Below are positions 1 through 10,594 of a stretch of 64,000 nt of DNA, in pieces. The DNA is from Onchidella celtica. Its lineage: Eukaryota; Mollusca; Gastropoda; Systellommatophora; Onchidiidae. The DNA lies in NCBI GenBank assembly GCA_963931925.1, contig OZ007576.1, positions 17,538,657 through 17,602,656 on the forward strand. The letters are read 5' to 3'. Position 1 is the first letter of the stretch, and the number at the start of each line of letters is the position of its first letter. The translations under genes and the position numbers were made by a program. The notes under the pieces were generated by a model that was given only the letters and a program-made list of their open reading frames with translations, did no database searches and was not told the DNA's origin.

Positions 1-951
1 ATTGGACATAACACATTCTGGATTGATAACCCTCGATGTGAAATTATTATGGTAAAGTAGCTTTAAGTCCACCCTGCACAGAAGTGTTTCATAATTGAAT
101 CTAACTTTACTTCTCCCGTGACTTAAGAAAGATAGCATAATTCAATCTGTGTTTTGCTTCACTTTTCAAGCGTACACATGAAGAAGCCACACGTCAAACG
201 TTTATTTCAAACATGCCGGAAACATAAATTTTGATATCAGTGTAATCATATGTGACATTAAGTTCTCTCTTTTTGTTCCTCCCTCCAACGCACATTTCCA
301 GCCCCTCTCCCTTAACGCTAGCCATGCCCCCGAGCTGAATTTTACAGACTAAAGGCCAATCTGACAACTTGCGTACACATGAATTCGTTGTTTGCATGTA
401 CCTGGCCAGGTTTCAATTCTTTTCCTCGTGTAAGCTTCACTTGCCAGAATAAAGTATCGTGGGGGGGGGGGGGGGGGAACATGAAGATAAGCAAAAATGT
501 TCCAATTACACTTTTCTATCTTTTGTTTGGAAAAACGCCAAATGAAAAAACAGGAAAGAAATGAGCATTTTAGGTTGTTTTGATCCATGTTCTGTAAAAG
601 GATCAATACCTGGCAATTATTTGGATCACATGTGGATTCGCGGAGATTTTCCAATAGTGCTGGGCATTCTGACTTGCCAGTTGGTTAGAAATGGAGCCAA
701 AACTTGTTGTTCTGGGGTGGGGGTTTTTTCCGCTGAGGTCCAGAAATAGGTGAGAGTAGATTCGTTATTTCTAGACCAGGTTTGCTGTTGTTGGAGATGG
801 TGCTGATGTTGTTCTTTTCCTTCGGTTGGCATGGCAGTTGTTATGATCAACAGTGAGCAAGACGACGAAGGAATGAGTGGGGAGGGGAGGGTGGCATAGC
901 CTAATCTGGCACCAGTAATACTGCTAGCTCCAACACTAGGAGTGTATCAAT
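1..951. other. No gene seen; one G homopolymer
   Basis: AT-rich DNA with short spurious ORFs only. A G-run of about 17 occupies 461-477. Nothing here could be assigned to a gene or known repeat. Confidence 0.6.
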
Positions 952-1720
952 ATGCTGCAATGCAGTGGTCACAGAACACTCTTACTTTTTTCTTTTTTTA
1001 TTAATCATCTATTCTGTCTACTTGTCTGTCTGCCTCTCACTCTCTCTCTGGCTCCCTGTCTGTCCGTCTCTTTATGTCTCTTTTTGTCGCTGTCTGTCTG
1101 TCTCTCTATCTCTCTCACTCTCTTTCCTTCTCTCAGTCCTTTCGCCTCTCTCTCTCTTTCTCTCTCTCCTCTCTCTCTCTCTCTTCCACCTCTCTTCACT
1201 GTCCCACTCTCTCTCTTTCTCTCTCTCCTCTCTCTCTCTCTCTTCCACCTCTCTTCACTGTCCCACTCTCTCTCTCTCTTTCTCTCTCTCCTCTCTCTCT
1301 CTCTCTTCCACCTCTCTTCACTGTCCCACTCTCTCTCTTTCTCTCTCTCCTCTCTCTCTCTCTCTTCCACCTCTCTTCACTGTCCCACTCTCTCTCTTTC
1401 TCTCTCTCCTCTCTCTCTCTCTCTTCCACCTCTCTTCACTGTCCCACTCTCTCTCTTTCTCTCTCTCCTCTCTCTCTCTCTCTTCCACCTCTCTTCACTG
1501 TCCCACTCTCTCTCTTTCTCTCTCTCTCTCTTCCACCTCTCTTCACTGTCCCACTCTCTCTCTCTTTCTCTCTCTCCTCTCTCTCTCTCTCTTTCCAAAT
1601 CCCTGCCCTCCCCCTTTCCCTCCCTCCCACTCTCCTCCTTTCTCTCCCCCCCCCCCCATCCCCTCTCTTTCCGTGTCCCTCTCTCACCCTCCCATCTCTC
1701 GACCACTCTCATTCTCTCCT
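952..1720. repeat. CT-rich block with 59-bp minisatellite
   Basis: A pyrimidine-rich + strand contains a repeated segment marked by cttcactgtcccac. The gtccc start recurs at 1201, 1260, 1323, 1382, 1441, 1500 and 1548, so the period is mostly 59 bp. Every frame is open because the repeat lacks stop codons; the Leu/Ser-rich and Arg/Glu-rich ORFs are not credible proteins. Confidence 0.93.
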
Positions 1721-2830
1721 GGTACGAGACCCGATCAACAGCGCTAAGAACACAATGTAAGTGATACGTGAATAATAACGGGGGTCAAGAAATTAACAAT
1801 TAATATTTGCTTATTTATTTGCGTATTTTGTCTTTCCTCGCATAATCTTTTCCTTCCATGATCAAACTCGTTTGTTACTAGACAAAAAAAGAAGAAATGA
1901 GTCAAAACAGAAATGTCGTCCTAGTTTTTCCTCATGAGGAAGTCTACAGTATTTAATTTTTAATTTTTTATTCAAGGGTTGCTTTATGCACGGCCCGGTG
2001 TAAATGCATAACTATGTATAAACCCAATGTTAGAGATCTGGAGATTCAAGTTTGTACGCCGAACATTTTGTCTCCTGACCCTACCGCTCCCGGTGGAAAA
2101 GTTTGGCCAGTATGAAAGTGTGTGAGTCAAATCCTCATGCATTTTCGCTTATCCTATGACAGTTTCCTCGGCACCACCCCTTCGCTCTCCTCCTCCTGCC
2201 CCCCCCCCCTCTCCTCCTTGTGTCTTGTCTGGACCTCTCTGGATTGGTTCCACAAACAACATGGCGTTTGTTTATCACCGTTGCATTCCAATGTACAACG
2301 ACCTTTGTTTTCTCTCCCGATTCCGCCGGTACAGGCAATGGATCGGTTTTAGATTTACCTCTCCTGTATAACACACACTAGTGTATATCTATGAACACAC
2401 ACTGTCTATTGGGGATGGTCTAAATGTAAAAACACAATGGATGTCTTCAGTGTAAACGGGTCGGAGTAGTTTATTGTTCGTAGGCCTACTTACGGGTAGA
2501 AACCAGAAGTGTTCCCGGGTCAAAACGGGTTAAGAGCTGAAGTGTGCAGGCGCCTGCAGCCCTAGGCTAGGTGAAAGTCTGAGTGATAGCTAGTTCAATA
2601 TGGTGGGTGACGTAAATATTTCTTAAATCCGACTAGTGCAAGAACTGGTACAAGAGAGGCATTCCTGCCAGGTTAATACATGCAGTTATTTAAAACATAA
2701 GCTGAAGGTTGTAACAAGATGTCACCATTAATTATAGATGCATAATTTGTTACCATGAATGTGTGCTTGAAGTGCAACATGTTTGTTTCGTATTTCTAGG
2801 GAAGATTGGAATGTTTTTCTCTCTGAACTT
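1721..2830. other. No gene seen
   Basis: Unassigned AT-rich sequence with a C-run near 2200-2210. ORFs here are short and overlap the pyrimidine-rich segment. No splice-supported exon or repeat family was recognised. Confidence 0.55.
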
Positions 2831-2944
2831 TCATTCTCTCATTCATTCTCTCATTCATTCTCTCATTCATTCTGATTCAGTAGTCCCATCACTTCGTGAA
2901 CTTTCTTTCTTATTTTTCTTGCGCTCCTGATATTCTTTCTCTCT

Positions 2945-2983
<39 letters not shown>

Positions 2984-3165
2984 CCTCTCTCACTCACTCT
3001 GTGTGTGTTTCGGTCTGTCTTTCTGTCTGTCTGTGTCTTACTCTCTCACTCATTTCACTCACTCACTCTGTGGGTGTCTCGGTTTGTCTTTCTGTCCGTC
3101 TTTGTGTCTGTCTGTCTCCGACTATCTCTCTCTCTCGCTGCATGTGTTGTGTGTGTGTGTGTGTG
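2830..3165. repeat. CATTCTCT, CT and GT simple repeats
   Basis: (cattctct) units at about 2832-2875, a long CT run around 2936-2982, then mixed CTCT/TCTG/GTGT low-complexity sequence to about 3165. The Ser/Leu-rich ORFs are artefacts of composition. Confidence 0.88.
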
Positions 3166-3670
3166 CTTTGTCTTCATTTCTTCTTCCTTTTCATCCTCCT
3201 CCTTCCTCCCTCAACAGACATTCATTCCTCCACCTTACCATCAAACGGAGGGAGGGAAAGTGGGAACGGGAGGGAGACAGTTCAATGCTACATAAATTAT
3301 ACACAGTCCGACATTTCTGGTGACAAGACTACGTACATAATTCATGTTGACGGCCAAAAATAAACCCGCCGGCTGAATAACAAATTTTTACTGAATTACA
3401 ATTTATGATCACGACACTTTCGTCTAGTGGCTGTGATTCCATACAATGCAACCTTTATGTATCTGCCTGGACTCAACCTTATATGACCAGTGCTTGATTT
3501 ATACCGCCCAGCCCCGATGACAGCTTGGGCATCGGTCTAGATAGGAAAACAAAAGGGTTTGACCGTATTCAAGACGCGCTGGTGTTCACTTTACAGATCA
3601 AAATGTGGCTAAAATATAGATCTGTGACCTCACAGCACGCTGAACTGAACTAGAACATTCTGATGCGGTT
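3166..3670. other. No gene seen
   Basis: Unique-looking sequence between the simple repeats and the 20-bp array. No gene, exon or recognised repeat is visible. Confidence 0.5.
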
Positions 3671-3972
3671 CGCTTTGATGTCTTTGTTTTCGCTTTGATG
3701 TCTTTGTTTTCGCTTTGATGTCTTTGTTTTCGCTTTGATGTCTTTGTTTTCGCTTTGATGTCTTTCTTTTCGCTTTGATGTCTTTGTTTTCGCTTTGATG
3801 TCTTTCTTTTCGCTTTGATGTCTTTGTTTTCGCTTTGATGTCTTTCTTTTCGCTTTGATGTCTTTGTTTTCGCTTTGATGTCTTTGTTTTCGCTTTGATG
3901 TCTTTGTTTTCGCTTTGATGTCTTTGTTTTCGCTTTGATGTCTTTCTTTTCGCTTTGATGTCTTTGTTTTCG
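3671..3972. repeat. 20-bp minisatellite, 15 copies
   Basis: The unit cgctttgatgtctttgtttt is repeated 15 times without length change. The only variant is a G to C change (tctttcttttcg) in units 5, 7, 9 and 14. The Lys-rich antisense ORF covering it is open because of the repeat. Confidence 0.97.
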
Positions 3973-3974
3973 GA

Positions 3975-4300
3975 GGATCCCTGACCTTGGCATTTGCATC
4001 TTTCTTTTTCTTCTAGGGATTTGTTTTTTTAATTTTGTCCTGGCAGTCCGCCTTGTTAGGCCCGCTCTTCTCAATTACCAACTGCCAAGGTACCTTTCAC
4101 GTGCGCAGCGTGCACACGGGCCCTCCGACTTTTTCGTCCTTATCCGAGAAGATTAGGTCCTCAATCCTACCTTCCATTGGATCAGGGACAGGAAATTCCC
4201 CAAAATTTCCAACATGCCTGCACCGAGCTGGAATCGAACCCGGTACCGTCTGTGTGAGAGGCGAGCACCCTGCCTTTGGACTAGCGTGTCCTATTTACTC
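3975..4300 (-). mobile_element. tRNA-derived SINE-like element
   Basis: On the minus strand a Pol III B-box (GGTTCGATTCC, 4230-4240) lies in a tRNA-like context (GGTGCTCGCCTCTCAC upstream, ACCGGGTTCGATTCC downstream). The part at 3975-4105 (catttgcatctttcttt, cggcagtc..ctgttaggc, caactgccaagg) recurs at 5235-5390, showing a dispersed family. The A-box is only weakly recognisable and the boundaries are approximate. Confidence 0.6.
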
Positions 4301-4754
4301 CTGACTTTCCTTGTTTTTACTTATATTTTCTTTTGTTTCTTCTGCTTTTTCTCTCGTTTCTCGCCGCCTTCTGCCAAGTCTTTCGCTTCCTCTTCTTCTC
4401 CTCCTGTGTCTGTTTCTTCCCCTTCTTCAGTTTTCTTTTCCAGAAACTAAGTAGGCACAAAATCAACTCATGTCCCTTGTCCTAAACCAACGCCAGTAGG
4501 AACTCTTTCCTGTCCTCACCCTCCAGGCGGTGTCAGACCAAACATTTCGAGGCGAATAGGAGGTTCACATAAAAATGAAAGTCAGACGTTTTGGAATGAT
4601 AGTTGAGAGTAGATTGATGTGACATGTGCATTTGAAGAGGCCCTTGATCATTACAATGAAATTACCTCATCACTTCCACCAAAACTGAAACAAATAAATG
4701 CCCAAGAATTGTCTGTGATGCAGATTAACCTCCCAGCTTAACACACATAATTAT
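4301..4754. other. No gene seen
   Basis: Pyrimidine-rich start, then unassigned sequence up to the MITE. Nothing supports a gene. Confidence 0.5.
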
Positions 4755-4935
4755 GTGAGTGGATCTGGCGGAGTCGGGATTAAGGTGAAAAACTTAATTC
4801 CTGAGAATATGAAAGATTAGCCATTTTTCTGCAATCAGTTAAAATATTTCGCATGAAATGTCTTAGAAATATTTTGTTTTTGTTTTTAGAGAGGTATAAA
4901 AAGTTCACCTTCAGCCCGATTTCGCCAGATTATGC
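4755..4935. mobile_element. MITE family A, copy 1
   Basis: Fold-back element. The left end gtgagtggatctggcgga and the following ttaaggtgaaaaactt are mirrored at the right end by aagttcaccttcagc and gatttcgccagat. Related copies lie at 14924-15552, 20972-21216, 28426-28679 and 37581-37650 (left half only). Confidence 0.85.
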
Positions 4936-5234
4936 AAGACTCTGGCCTTCAAAGAAACGTTAAAACTCAGTGAAGACTCTTTGGGCGATGACTAATTTCT
5001 GGCCAGTTCCCGAAATAATTTCAGGGGCTATTTTCGCAAACGAAAACGTTACTGTAGCCAACAAGCCAAACATAATCTTAACCGTAAGCCTAACCACTGC
5101 AATTTCCCCCAAATTCATTGCGCAAACAAAACCCGATTGAACCGTACTCTCCAAACAGACACCTTTCAAGATTTACACTAAGTGTTTCATGGAATGTTGT
5201 TGGACTGAGGAGTGTTTAATCTTTATTGTAGGAG

Positions 5235-5390
5235 GTTCGCTGCCACTAGCATTTACACCTCACCTTTCTTGTTTTTATTTTTATTGTTGTGGTAGGGATT
5301 CGTTGTTTTTTTAGACTTCTGCTCGGGCAGCGGCCTGTTCGGTCTGCTCTTTTCGATTTCCAACTGCCAAGGACTAGACTGAGGACCCCA
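5235..5390 (-). mobile_element. SINE-like fragment, second copy
   Basis: Shares gcatttacacctcacctttc, a T-rich stretch, ggcagcggcctgttcggtct and ccaactgccaagga with 3985-4100. The tRNA-like end is absent, so this is a partial copy. Confidence 0.55.
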
Positions 5391-6099
5391 GGTGTGTATA
5401 ATATTATTATAGACAACCTCGGCACCAACATTTGGGCTTTTTATCTCACGCGAATGAACGTGAAGAAACAGATGAAACAAGCTTCTCTGTAGAAGACAGA
5501 ACAGCACAGAGTAGTGAGTGCCAGGTTTTCAGTGCCTGAAGCCACTGCTGTGTTTATGGAAATCTCAGATCTCGCGGATTCCTGTTCGTTTTTGTTTGAA
5601 GATTTTGTAAGCATTGAGGGATTTTTTGTTTATCTGTTATTTAAATAATTGTATCATTTTTGGGTGAAGAATGACTGTCTTAAAGCGCTAGCTGTGCTTT
5701 ATAACATAGGCTTTCTGTACAGGCTGAGTCGGAGTGATTTTCCTGAAGAACAGGGTATAGAATAAAGGAAGACGCAGGACTAGGCTATAGAAAGTACAGA
5801 TTGAAAGATAGACAGATAAACAGTGCGTAAACTGGTTGAGGGAAAGAAGGGTTGATTGGGTGAGTTTGTGGACGAATAAAAGGAATTAATAGATAGGAAA
5901 CCATGCGCTGCGTTGAACGAGGAAGCCATAGTTTTTGGGAGCTCCCGATTCTCTGTGATAATTTACAATATATTTTATATTTTATAGCTTTTTGGGCAAA
6001 TAAAGTTTTTAATTTGTCACTCTTGAAGTGTTTTATATATATATTTACAAAATTTAACCCTTGATTGTGGTATGAGGTAGGTTTTAATTTGTATTTCAC
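5391..6099. other. Possible LINE 5' flank; no gene seen
   Basis: AT-rich sequence before the LINE ORF. It may include the element's 5' UTR, but no second copy is available in the window to set the boundary. Confidence 0.4.
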
Positions 6100-6133
6100 C
6101 GGTAAGTTTCTGTGAGTGTTACACTAGATTGAT

Positions 6134-6147
6134 CCAAGATGGCGTCC
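6134..6147 (+). promoter_or_regulatory. YY1-like site overlapping the LINE start codon
   Basis: ccaagatggcgtcc matches the core of the YY1 consensus (AAGATGGCGGC) and includes the ORF's ATG. YY1 sites near the 5' end direct initiation in mammalian L1; a similar role here is inference only. Confidence 0.35.
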
Positions 6148-8640
6148 ACCGGCGGATTCTTCAGTCTCACCAGGCTTTTTATTTTAACCATCTTGGCCTT
6201 GTATGGCATGATCTGGACTATTCGGAAAAAGAAACATGATTTAATTGACATTGTAGATCTAGATCTGGAGTCCATCAGGTTTGGTGACATTGAATTGTTC
6301 AATTTTAGTCTCCATCAGGTCAGCCTTTTGTTTACAAGAGGACAGTCGTTCTTGTCACATAGATCTACTGCCTTATTCGATCTTAGGCAAAGTGAAGCGT
6401 CAAGTATAAAGTGTTTCAGAAACAGGTACGCTTGGTTATCAGCATTATTATTTTTATCAGGGGATATACAGCTGAACCCAGGGCCTACTGGCCGTCATGT
6501 TAAGTACCCATGTGGAGTGTGCCATAGACCTTGTAAGTGGAACCAGAAGGCTGTTGCCTGTGACTCTTGTCACATCTGGTTTCACACGAAGTGCATGATT
6601 ATGAATTCCATAGTATATGAAGCCTTGGCAAATACTAGTTTATCATGGCATTGCTGTTCCTGTGGATTACCAAATTTTAACTCTAGTCTTTTTGATGAAA
6701 ACTTGACATTGTCATCTGGATCGAACCGTTTTAGTCTTTTGAATGATCCTGGATTTTTTAACGGTAACGAAACATCAGCACAGGACTGTGATTTTAAACC
6801 TTGTAAAACTTCCACACCAACTGACCCTAGGAAGAAGAAGAACTTAAATTCCCAGCAGAGAAACAACTTGAAATGTATTATTATTAATTTTCAAAGCTTT
6901 TTAAAGAAGAAAGAAGTATTTAGCAACGTCACTGACGAGCTAAAGCCTGATATTATCATTGGCAGAGAGACCTGGCTAGGATCGGATATTAAAAACAGTG
7001 AACTTTTATTAGACGATTTTGACCTTTATAGAAGAGACCGAATTGGCAAGACGGGAGGAGGTGTTTTGATTGGTATAAGGAAATATTTCACCAGCGAACA
7101 AGTACACGTTGGAAAATTAAGTGAATCCATTTTTTGTAGAATAAATGTAAAAGGCAAAAAGCCCTTGGTCATTGGTTCTGTTTATAGACCTCCAGATTCG
7201 GATTTTAACAACTGTAGTGAAATTTGTAAAGACATCTTTGATGTTCTGGATAAGAACAAGAAAGCTGTGTTTTGGCTTGGAGGGGACTTTAATCTCCCAG
7301 ATATCCTCTGGGAGAAAGAAGAAATTTGTGGACACCAGAATCGGAAAGATATCAATTCAAAATTCTTAGATACCATTCAAGACCTTGGCATGAAGCAAAT
7401 TGTAGATTTTCCAACCCGTGGATCTGCCCTTTTAGACTTATTTTTTACAAATAATCCTGGACTTATTGAAAAATGTACACCTGCTCCTGGCTTGGGCGAC
7501 CATGACGCAGTTTTTGTGGAAACCAATCTGAAACCCTTTAGAAAGAAACCCATAAAGCGGAAAATACAGCTTTGGAACTGCACAGATCTAGACTCTCTTA
7601 GGAGAGATGCGTACAATTTTTCTAAATCTTTTCTGAAATACCATGGTGTGAAAGATGATGTAAACAAACTTTGGGAGTGCATTAAAACAAACTTGGTCAC
7701 CATAATGGACGACAATGTGCCAACAAAATTAACTTCAACTAAAAATCACCAGCCCTGGATTTCGACTCTAACTAAGCGTCTTATACGCAAGAAACATAGA
7801 TGGTATAGCAAAGCAAGATCTTGTACTTCAGAAAGGGCCTGGAAGAAATATAAAGAAATAAAAAGGACTTCACAGAGAGAATGTAGAAAAGCGCATACCA
7901 CCTTTGTTAAATCAATGATAGAAGAAGACAAAGATAATAAAAAACTCTGGTCCTATATTAGACACAAAAACCAAGACAGTTGTGGAATTTCAGACCTCAG
8001 AAATCATAAGAATATCTTAGTTCAGGACCCCACAGCTAAAGCAGATCTCCTGAATGAGCAGTTTTGTTCTGTCTTTTCCAGCCCAGAACCAAAGATAGAA
8101 GACAATTTTTTTAATAACAACAGACTTTTTAATGAAATGAACAAAATAAAAGTGAGCAGAGCAGGTGTTTTGAAACTCTTGATTAACATTAAGGAAAATA
8201 AAGCCACTGGACCTGACTGCATTCCAGGAAGAATTTTGAAAATTTGCGCCCAGGAATTAGCGAGCGTTTATGCATTGCTTTTCCAAGCATCCTTAGACCA
8301 GGGATCTGTGCCAAATGATTGGAAAAGTGCCATCATAGTTCCGCTGTTTAAGAAAGGCGATAAGGCAAAGGCTGAAAATTATAGACCAATTTCGTTGACG
8401 TCAGTTTCATGTAAGCTCTTAGAGCATATTGTTCACAGTAACATCATGGACCATTTACAGAAATATGAAGTTTTAGATGATTCTCAACATGGTTTTCGAC
8501 AAAAAAGAAGCTGCGAAACGCAACTGATAACAACATTAAATGACTTTAGCGAATGTTTAATTTCCAAGGGACAGATAGATGCCATACTTCTAGACTTTTC
8601 GAAGGCATTTGATAAGGTAGATCATCTGGGACTGTTTTGA
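6139..8640 (+). CDS. LINE ORF: 2A-like motif, PHD finger, endonuclease, N-terminal RT (frameshifted at end)
   Basis: 833 codons from an ATG in good context (CCAAGATGG). Residues about 8-30 form a hydrophobic segment. Residues 107-116 read SGDIQLNPGP, a 2A-like ribosome-skipping motif with Gln where Glu is usual. Residues about 120-180 form a C4HC3 PHD finger (CGVC, CDSC, HTKC, CCSC). Residues about 244-470 are the APE-type endonuclease (ETWL, YRRDR, SVYRPP, GGDFNLPD, GDHD). The RT begins near residue 680 (KATGPDCIPG, NYRPISL, QHGFR, LLDFSKAFDKVDH). It stops early at 8638-8640 because one base is missing in a T-run; the RT continues in the next frame. The layout is typical of Jockey-superclade LINEs, which nick target DNA and copy their RNA at the nick. 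Confidence 0.9.
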   Translation: MASTGGFFSLTRLFILTILALYGMIWTIRKKKHDLIDIVDLDLESIRFGDIELFNFSLHQVSLLFTRGQSFLSHRSTALFDLRQSEASSIKCFRNRYAWLSALLFLSGDIQLNPGPTGRHVKYPCGVCHRPCKWNQKAVACDSCHIWFHTKCMIMNSIVYEALANTSLSWHCCSCGLPNFNSSLFDENLTLSSGSNRFSLLNDPGFFNGNETSAQDCDFKPCKTSTPTDPRKKKNLNSQQRNNLKCIIINFQSFLKKKEVFSNVTDELKPDIIIGRETWLGSDIKNSELLLDDFDLYRRDRIGKTGGGVLIGIRKYFTSEQVHVGKLSESIFCRINVKGKKPLVIGSVYRPPDSDFNNCSEICKDIFDVLDKNKKAVFWLGGDFNLPDILWEKEEICGHQNRKDINSKFLDTIQDLGMKQIVDFPTRGSALLDLFFTNNPGLIEKCTPAPGLGDHDAVFVETNLKPFRKKPIKRKIQLWNCTDLDSLRRDAYNFSKSFLKYHGVKDDVNKLWECIKTNLVTIMDDNVPTKLTSTKNHQPWISTLTKRLIRKKHRWYSKARSCTSERAWKKYKEIKRTSQRECRKAHTTFVKSMIEEDKDNKKLWSYIRHKNQDSCGISDLRNHKNILVQDPTAKADLLNEQFCSVFSSPEPKIEDNFFNNNRLFNEMNKIKVSRAGVLKLLINIKENKATGPDCIPGRILKICAQELASVYALLFQASLDQGSVPNDWKSAIIVPLFKKGDKAKAENYRPISLTSVSCKLLEHIVHSNIMDHLQKYEVLDDSQHGFRQKRSCETQLITTLNDFSECLISKGQIDAILLDFSKAFDKVDHLGLF

Positions 8641-9278
8641 AATTGAAACACCTCGGAATTAGGAATTCTTTACTAGACTGGATAAGATCTTTTTTGATCA
8701 ACCGCCAGCAAAAAGTAATTGTTGATGGGAGCGAATCATCACCTAAACCTGTTGTATCAGGAGTCCCTCAAGGTACTGTCTTAGGACCTCTTTTTTTCCT
8801 AATTTATATAAATGATATATCCACCAAAGATCTGTCCATTGGTACGTCGATCAGGCTGTTCGCCGATGACAGTCTACTGTATAGAAACATCAGAAGCGTA
8901 AGTGATGCAGAAATGTTACAAAATGACCTGAATAGACTCCAACAGTGGGAACAAAAGTGGAAGATGGAATTCCATCCTAAGAAGTGTCAAGTACTTCGAG
9001 TGACAAACAAAATTAACACCATCAGTTTTGATTATACTATCCACAACATCAAATTAGAGGAAACAGAAACAGCTCTTGGCATAGTTATTGATAGGAAACT
9101 TAGATGGAAACAACAGTATAGCACAATTAGTCGTAAGGCAAATGGAGTAATAGCTTTTTTAAGGAGAAATATCTCAGACTGTCCCATGGATGTTAAAGAT
9201 AAATGTTATAAGACCCTTGTTAGACAATACTCGAATATGGATGTAGCATCTGGGACCCCCATTGTAGAACTCACATAG
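8637..9278 (+). pseudogene. LINE RT, middle part (shifted frame)
   Basis: Continues the reverse transcriptase with KLKHLGIRNSLLDWIRSFL, GVPQGTVLGPLFFLIYIND and the catalytic LFADDS box (8856-8873). It then carries the thumb region with MEFHPKKCQVLRV and the LGIVIDRKLRW motif. The TTG at 8637 is only the point where the frame opens and is not a start codon. Coherence is lost after about 9225, where a second single-base loss shifts the frame. Confidence 0.88.
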
Positions 9279-9667
9279 ATTATCTAGAAAAGATACAGAA
9301 AAGAGCAGCCAGATTCGTGACAAACAACTATAAATCTGAGGAGGGTAACACCAAGATTAATATGCAAAAACTTGGCTGGATGCCTTTAGAGGAGAGGCGG
9401 GCAAGAATTAAAATTACCAGCTTCTTTAAAGGTAGATGCGGTCTGATGGATATACCCATGGAACACATTGGGATTAATTTTAGTAAGACTAGGCGGAATA
9501 GCCAGACCTATGCCATACCATCGTCCAGTGTTGACGGCCACTTATATTCTTTTTATCCGAGCACGTTGAGGCTGTGGAACTCTTTGCCGGAGGACCTAAA
9601 ATTGTGCAGTAGCCTAGACTCTTTTAAGACAAAATTGGAAAAGCACACGTTGAGAGCTAGCTACTGA
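9225..9667 (+). pseudogene. LINE C-terminal tail (third frame)
   Basis: From about 9226 the frame reads ILEYGCSIWDPH, then HIDYLEKIQKRAARFV and the typical CR1/L2 end FYPSTLRLWNSLPEDLKL, with a stop at 9665-9667. An ATG occurs at 9361, but the coherent reading starts further upstream. Only two indels in about 3.5 kb suggests a fairly young copy, or sequencing errors in homopolymers. Confidence 0.85.
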
Positions 9668-9879
9668 ACAGGCTGCATAGATATACTTATAAACCCAGTG
9701 ATAAGATTGGTTGATCTGCTCATGGCCACAATCAAGTGTTTTTATAAGTTTTTATAAATCTAATTGACTCCCGCTTCTTACACCCTTATATGTATATAAA
9801 TTTTTAACTCCCAGGGACACGGGCCGAGTCGATTTTTATTGCGCACTGGTGAGATACTCAAATCTGAGAAAACCAGTTT

Positions 9880-10050
9880 TAAGGAAGAAGAAGAAGGAGA
9901 GTGAGTGAATGAGTGTGTAAGTGAGTGAGTGAATGAGTGTGTAAGTGATTGAGTGAGTAATTGAGTGAGTGAGTGATTGAGTGAGTGAGTGAGTGACCGA
10001 TTGAGCGAGTGGGCGAGCGAGTGGGCGAGCGAGTGGGCGAGCAAGCGCGC
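9880..10050 (+). repeat. (AAG) tail and GTGA/GAGT repeat behind the LINE
   Basis: An AAG-rich stretch at 9880-9897 is followed by degenerate 4-bp units (gtga, atga, gcga) up to about 10050. It may be the LINE's 3' tail plus a repeat at the target site. Apparent antisense Leu/Ser/His-rich ORFs here are products of the repeat. Confidence 0.8.
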
Positions 10051-10385
10051 ATAGTAATATCAATACCGTACAGAAATCAGGTCGTATTCATCTCATCTCT
10101 GAGACTTCACACTGAGTGATCTATTTACAGCTAATTCCATCGTTTATAAAACTGTCTCGTTCTTTAATCAGGAGTAAGACGAGTAAACACCAGTAAGCCT
10201 TACCCTTTAATTGAAACACCTACGCCATGATCATTTTATTTTTCCCGATTAGATTAGAATTCCAGAAGTATGTATCTCTCGCGTGGAAATATGGAGGAAA
10301 GCATTAAATTTCCTGGGATTTTAGAGACCTTAAAAATATATTATAAGGGGGAGAAAAATGACAGTTGCTGAGAGGGATTGACAGG
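10051..10385. other. No gene seen
   Basis: Unassigned AT-rich sequence between the LINE-associated repeat and the next simple-repeat block. Confidence 0.5.
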
Positions 10386-10565
10386 CAAGGCAATGTTGCT
10401 AATACATAGATAGAAAGATAAACATAGAGAGAGACATACAGTTAGACAACCGAGATACAGAGAAAGAGATGGAGAGGTGGAAAGATAGACAGACAGACAG
10501 ACACACACACACAGACAGACACATAGACAGATAGATAGAGAGATAGATAGATAATGCTTAAACAT
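10386..10565. repeat. GATA/CAGA simple repeat
   Basis: Degenerate GATA, CAGA and ACAC units on the + strand, with the purest stretch at about 10485-10555. Confidence 0.85.
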
Positions 10566-10594
10566 GTAGATCTAGTATAGTCAGCGTCGGAAAT

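Larger units (their letters stand above)
6100..9897 (+). mobile_element. Nearly full-length CR1/L2-group non-LTR retrotransposon (LINE)
   Basis: Holds one long ORF now broken into three pieces by two single-base frameshifts (near 8636 in a T-run and near 9225). Together they encode a hydrophobic N-terminus, a 2A-like motif, a PHD finger, an APE-type endonuclease, a reverse transcriptase and the conserved C-terminal tail. The 3' end runs through an AT-rich UTR to an (AAG)-rich tail at about 9880-9897, then passes into a GTGA repeat. The left boundary is not defined: 5500-6100 may be 5' UTR. No target duplication was identified. Confidence 0.9.

Noticed and set aside
952-1764. 270-codon Ser/Leu-rich ORF and its Arg/Glu-rich antisense partners
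   Set aside because: Open only because CT repeats contain no stop codons; three overlapping frames are open at once.
3598-4074. 158-codon Lys-rich minus-strand ORF
   Set aside because: Two thirds is the 20-bp minisatellite read through; no recognisable domain.
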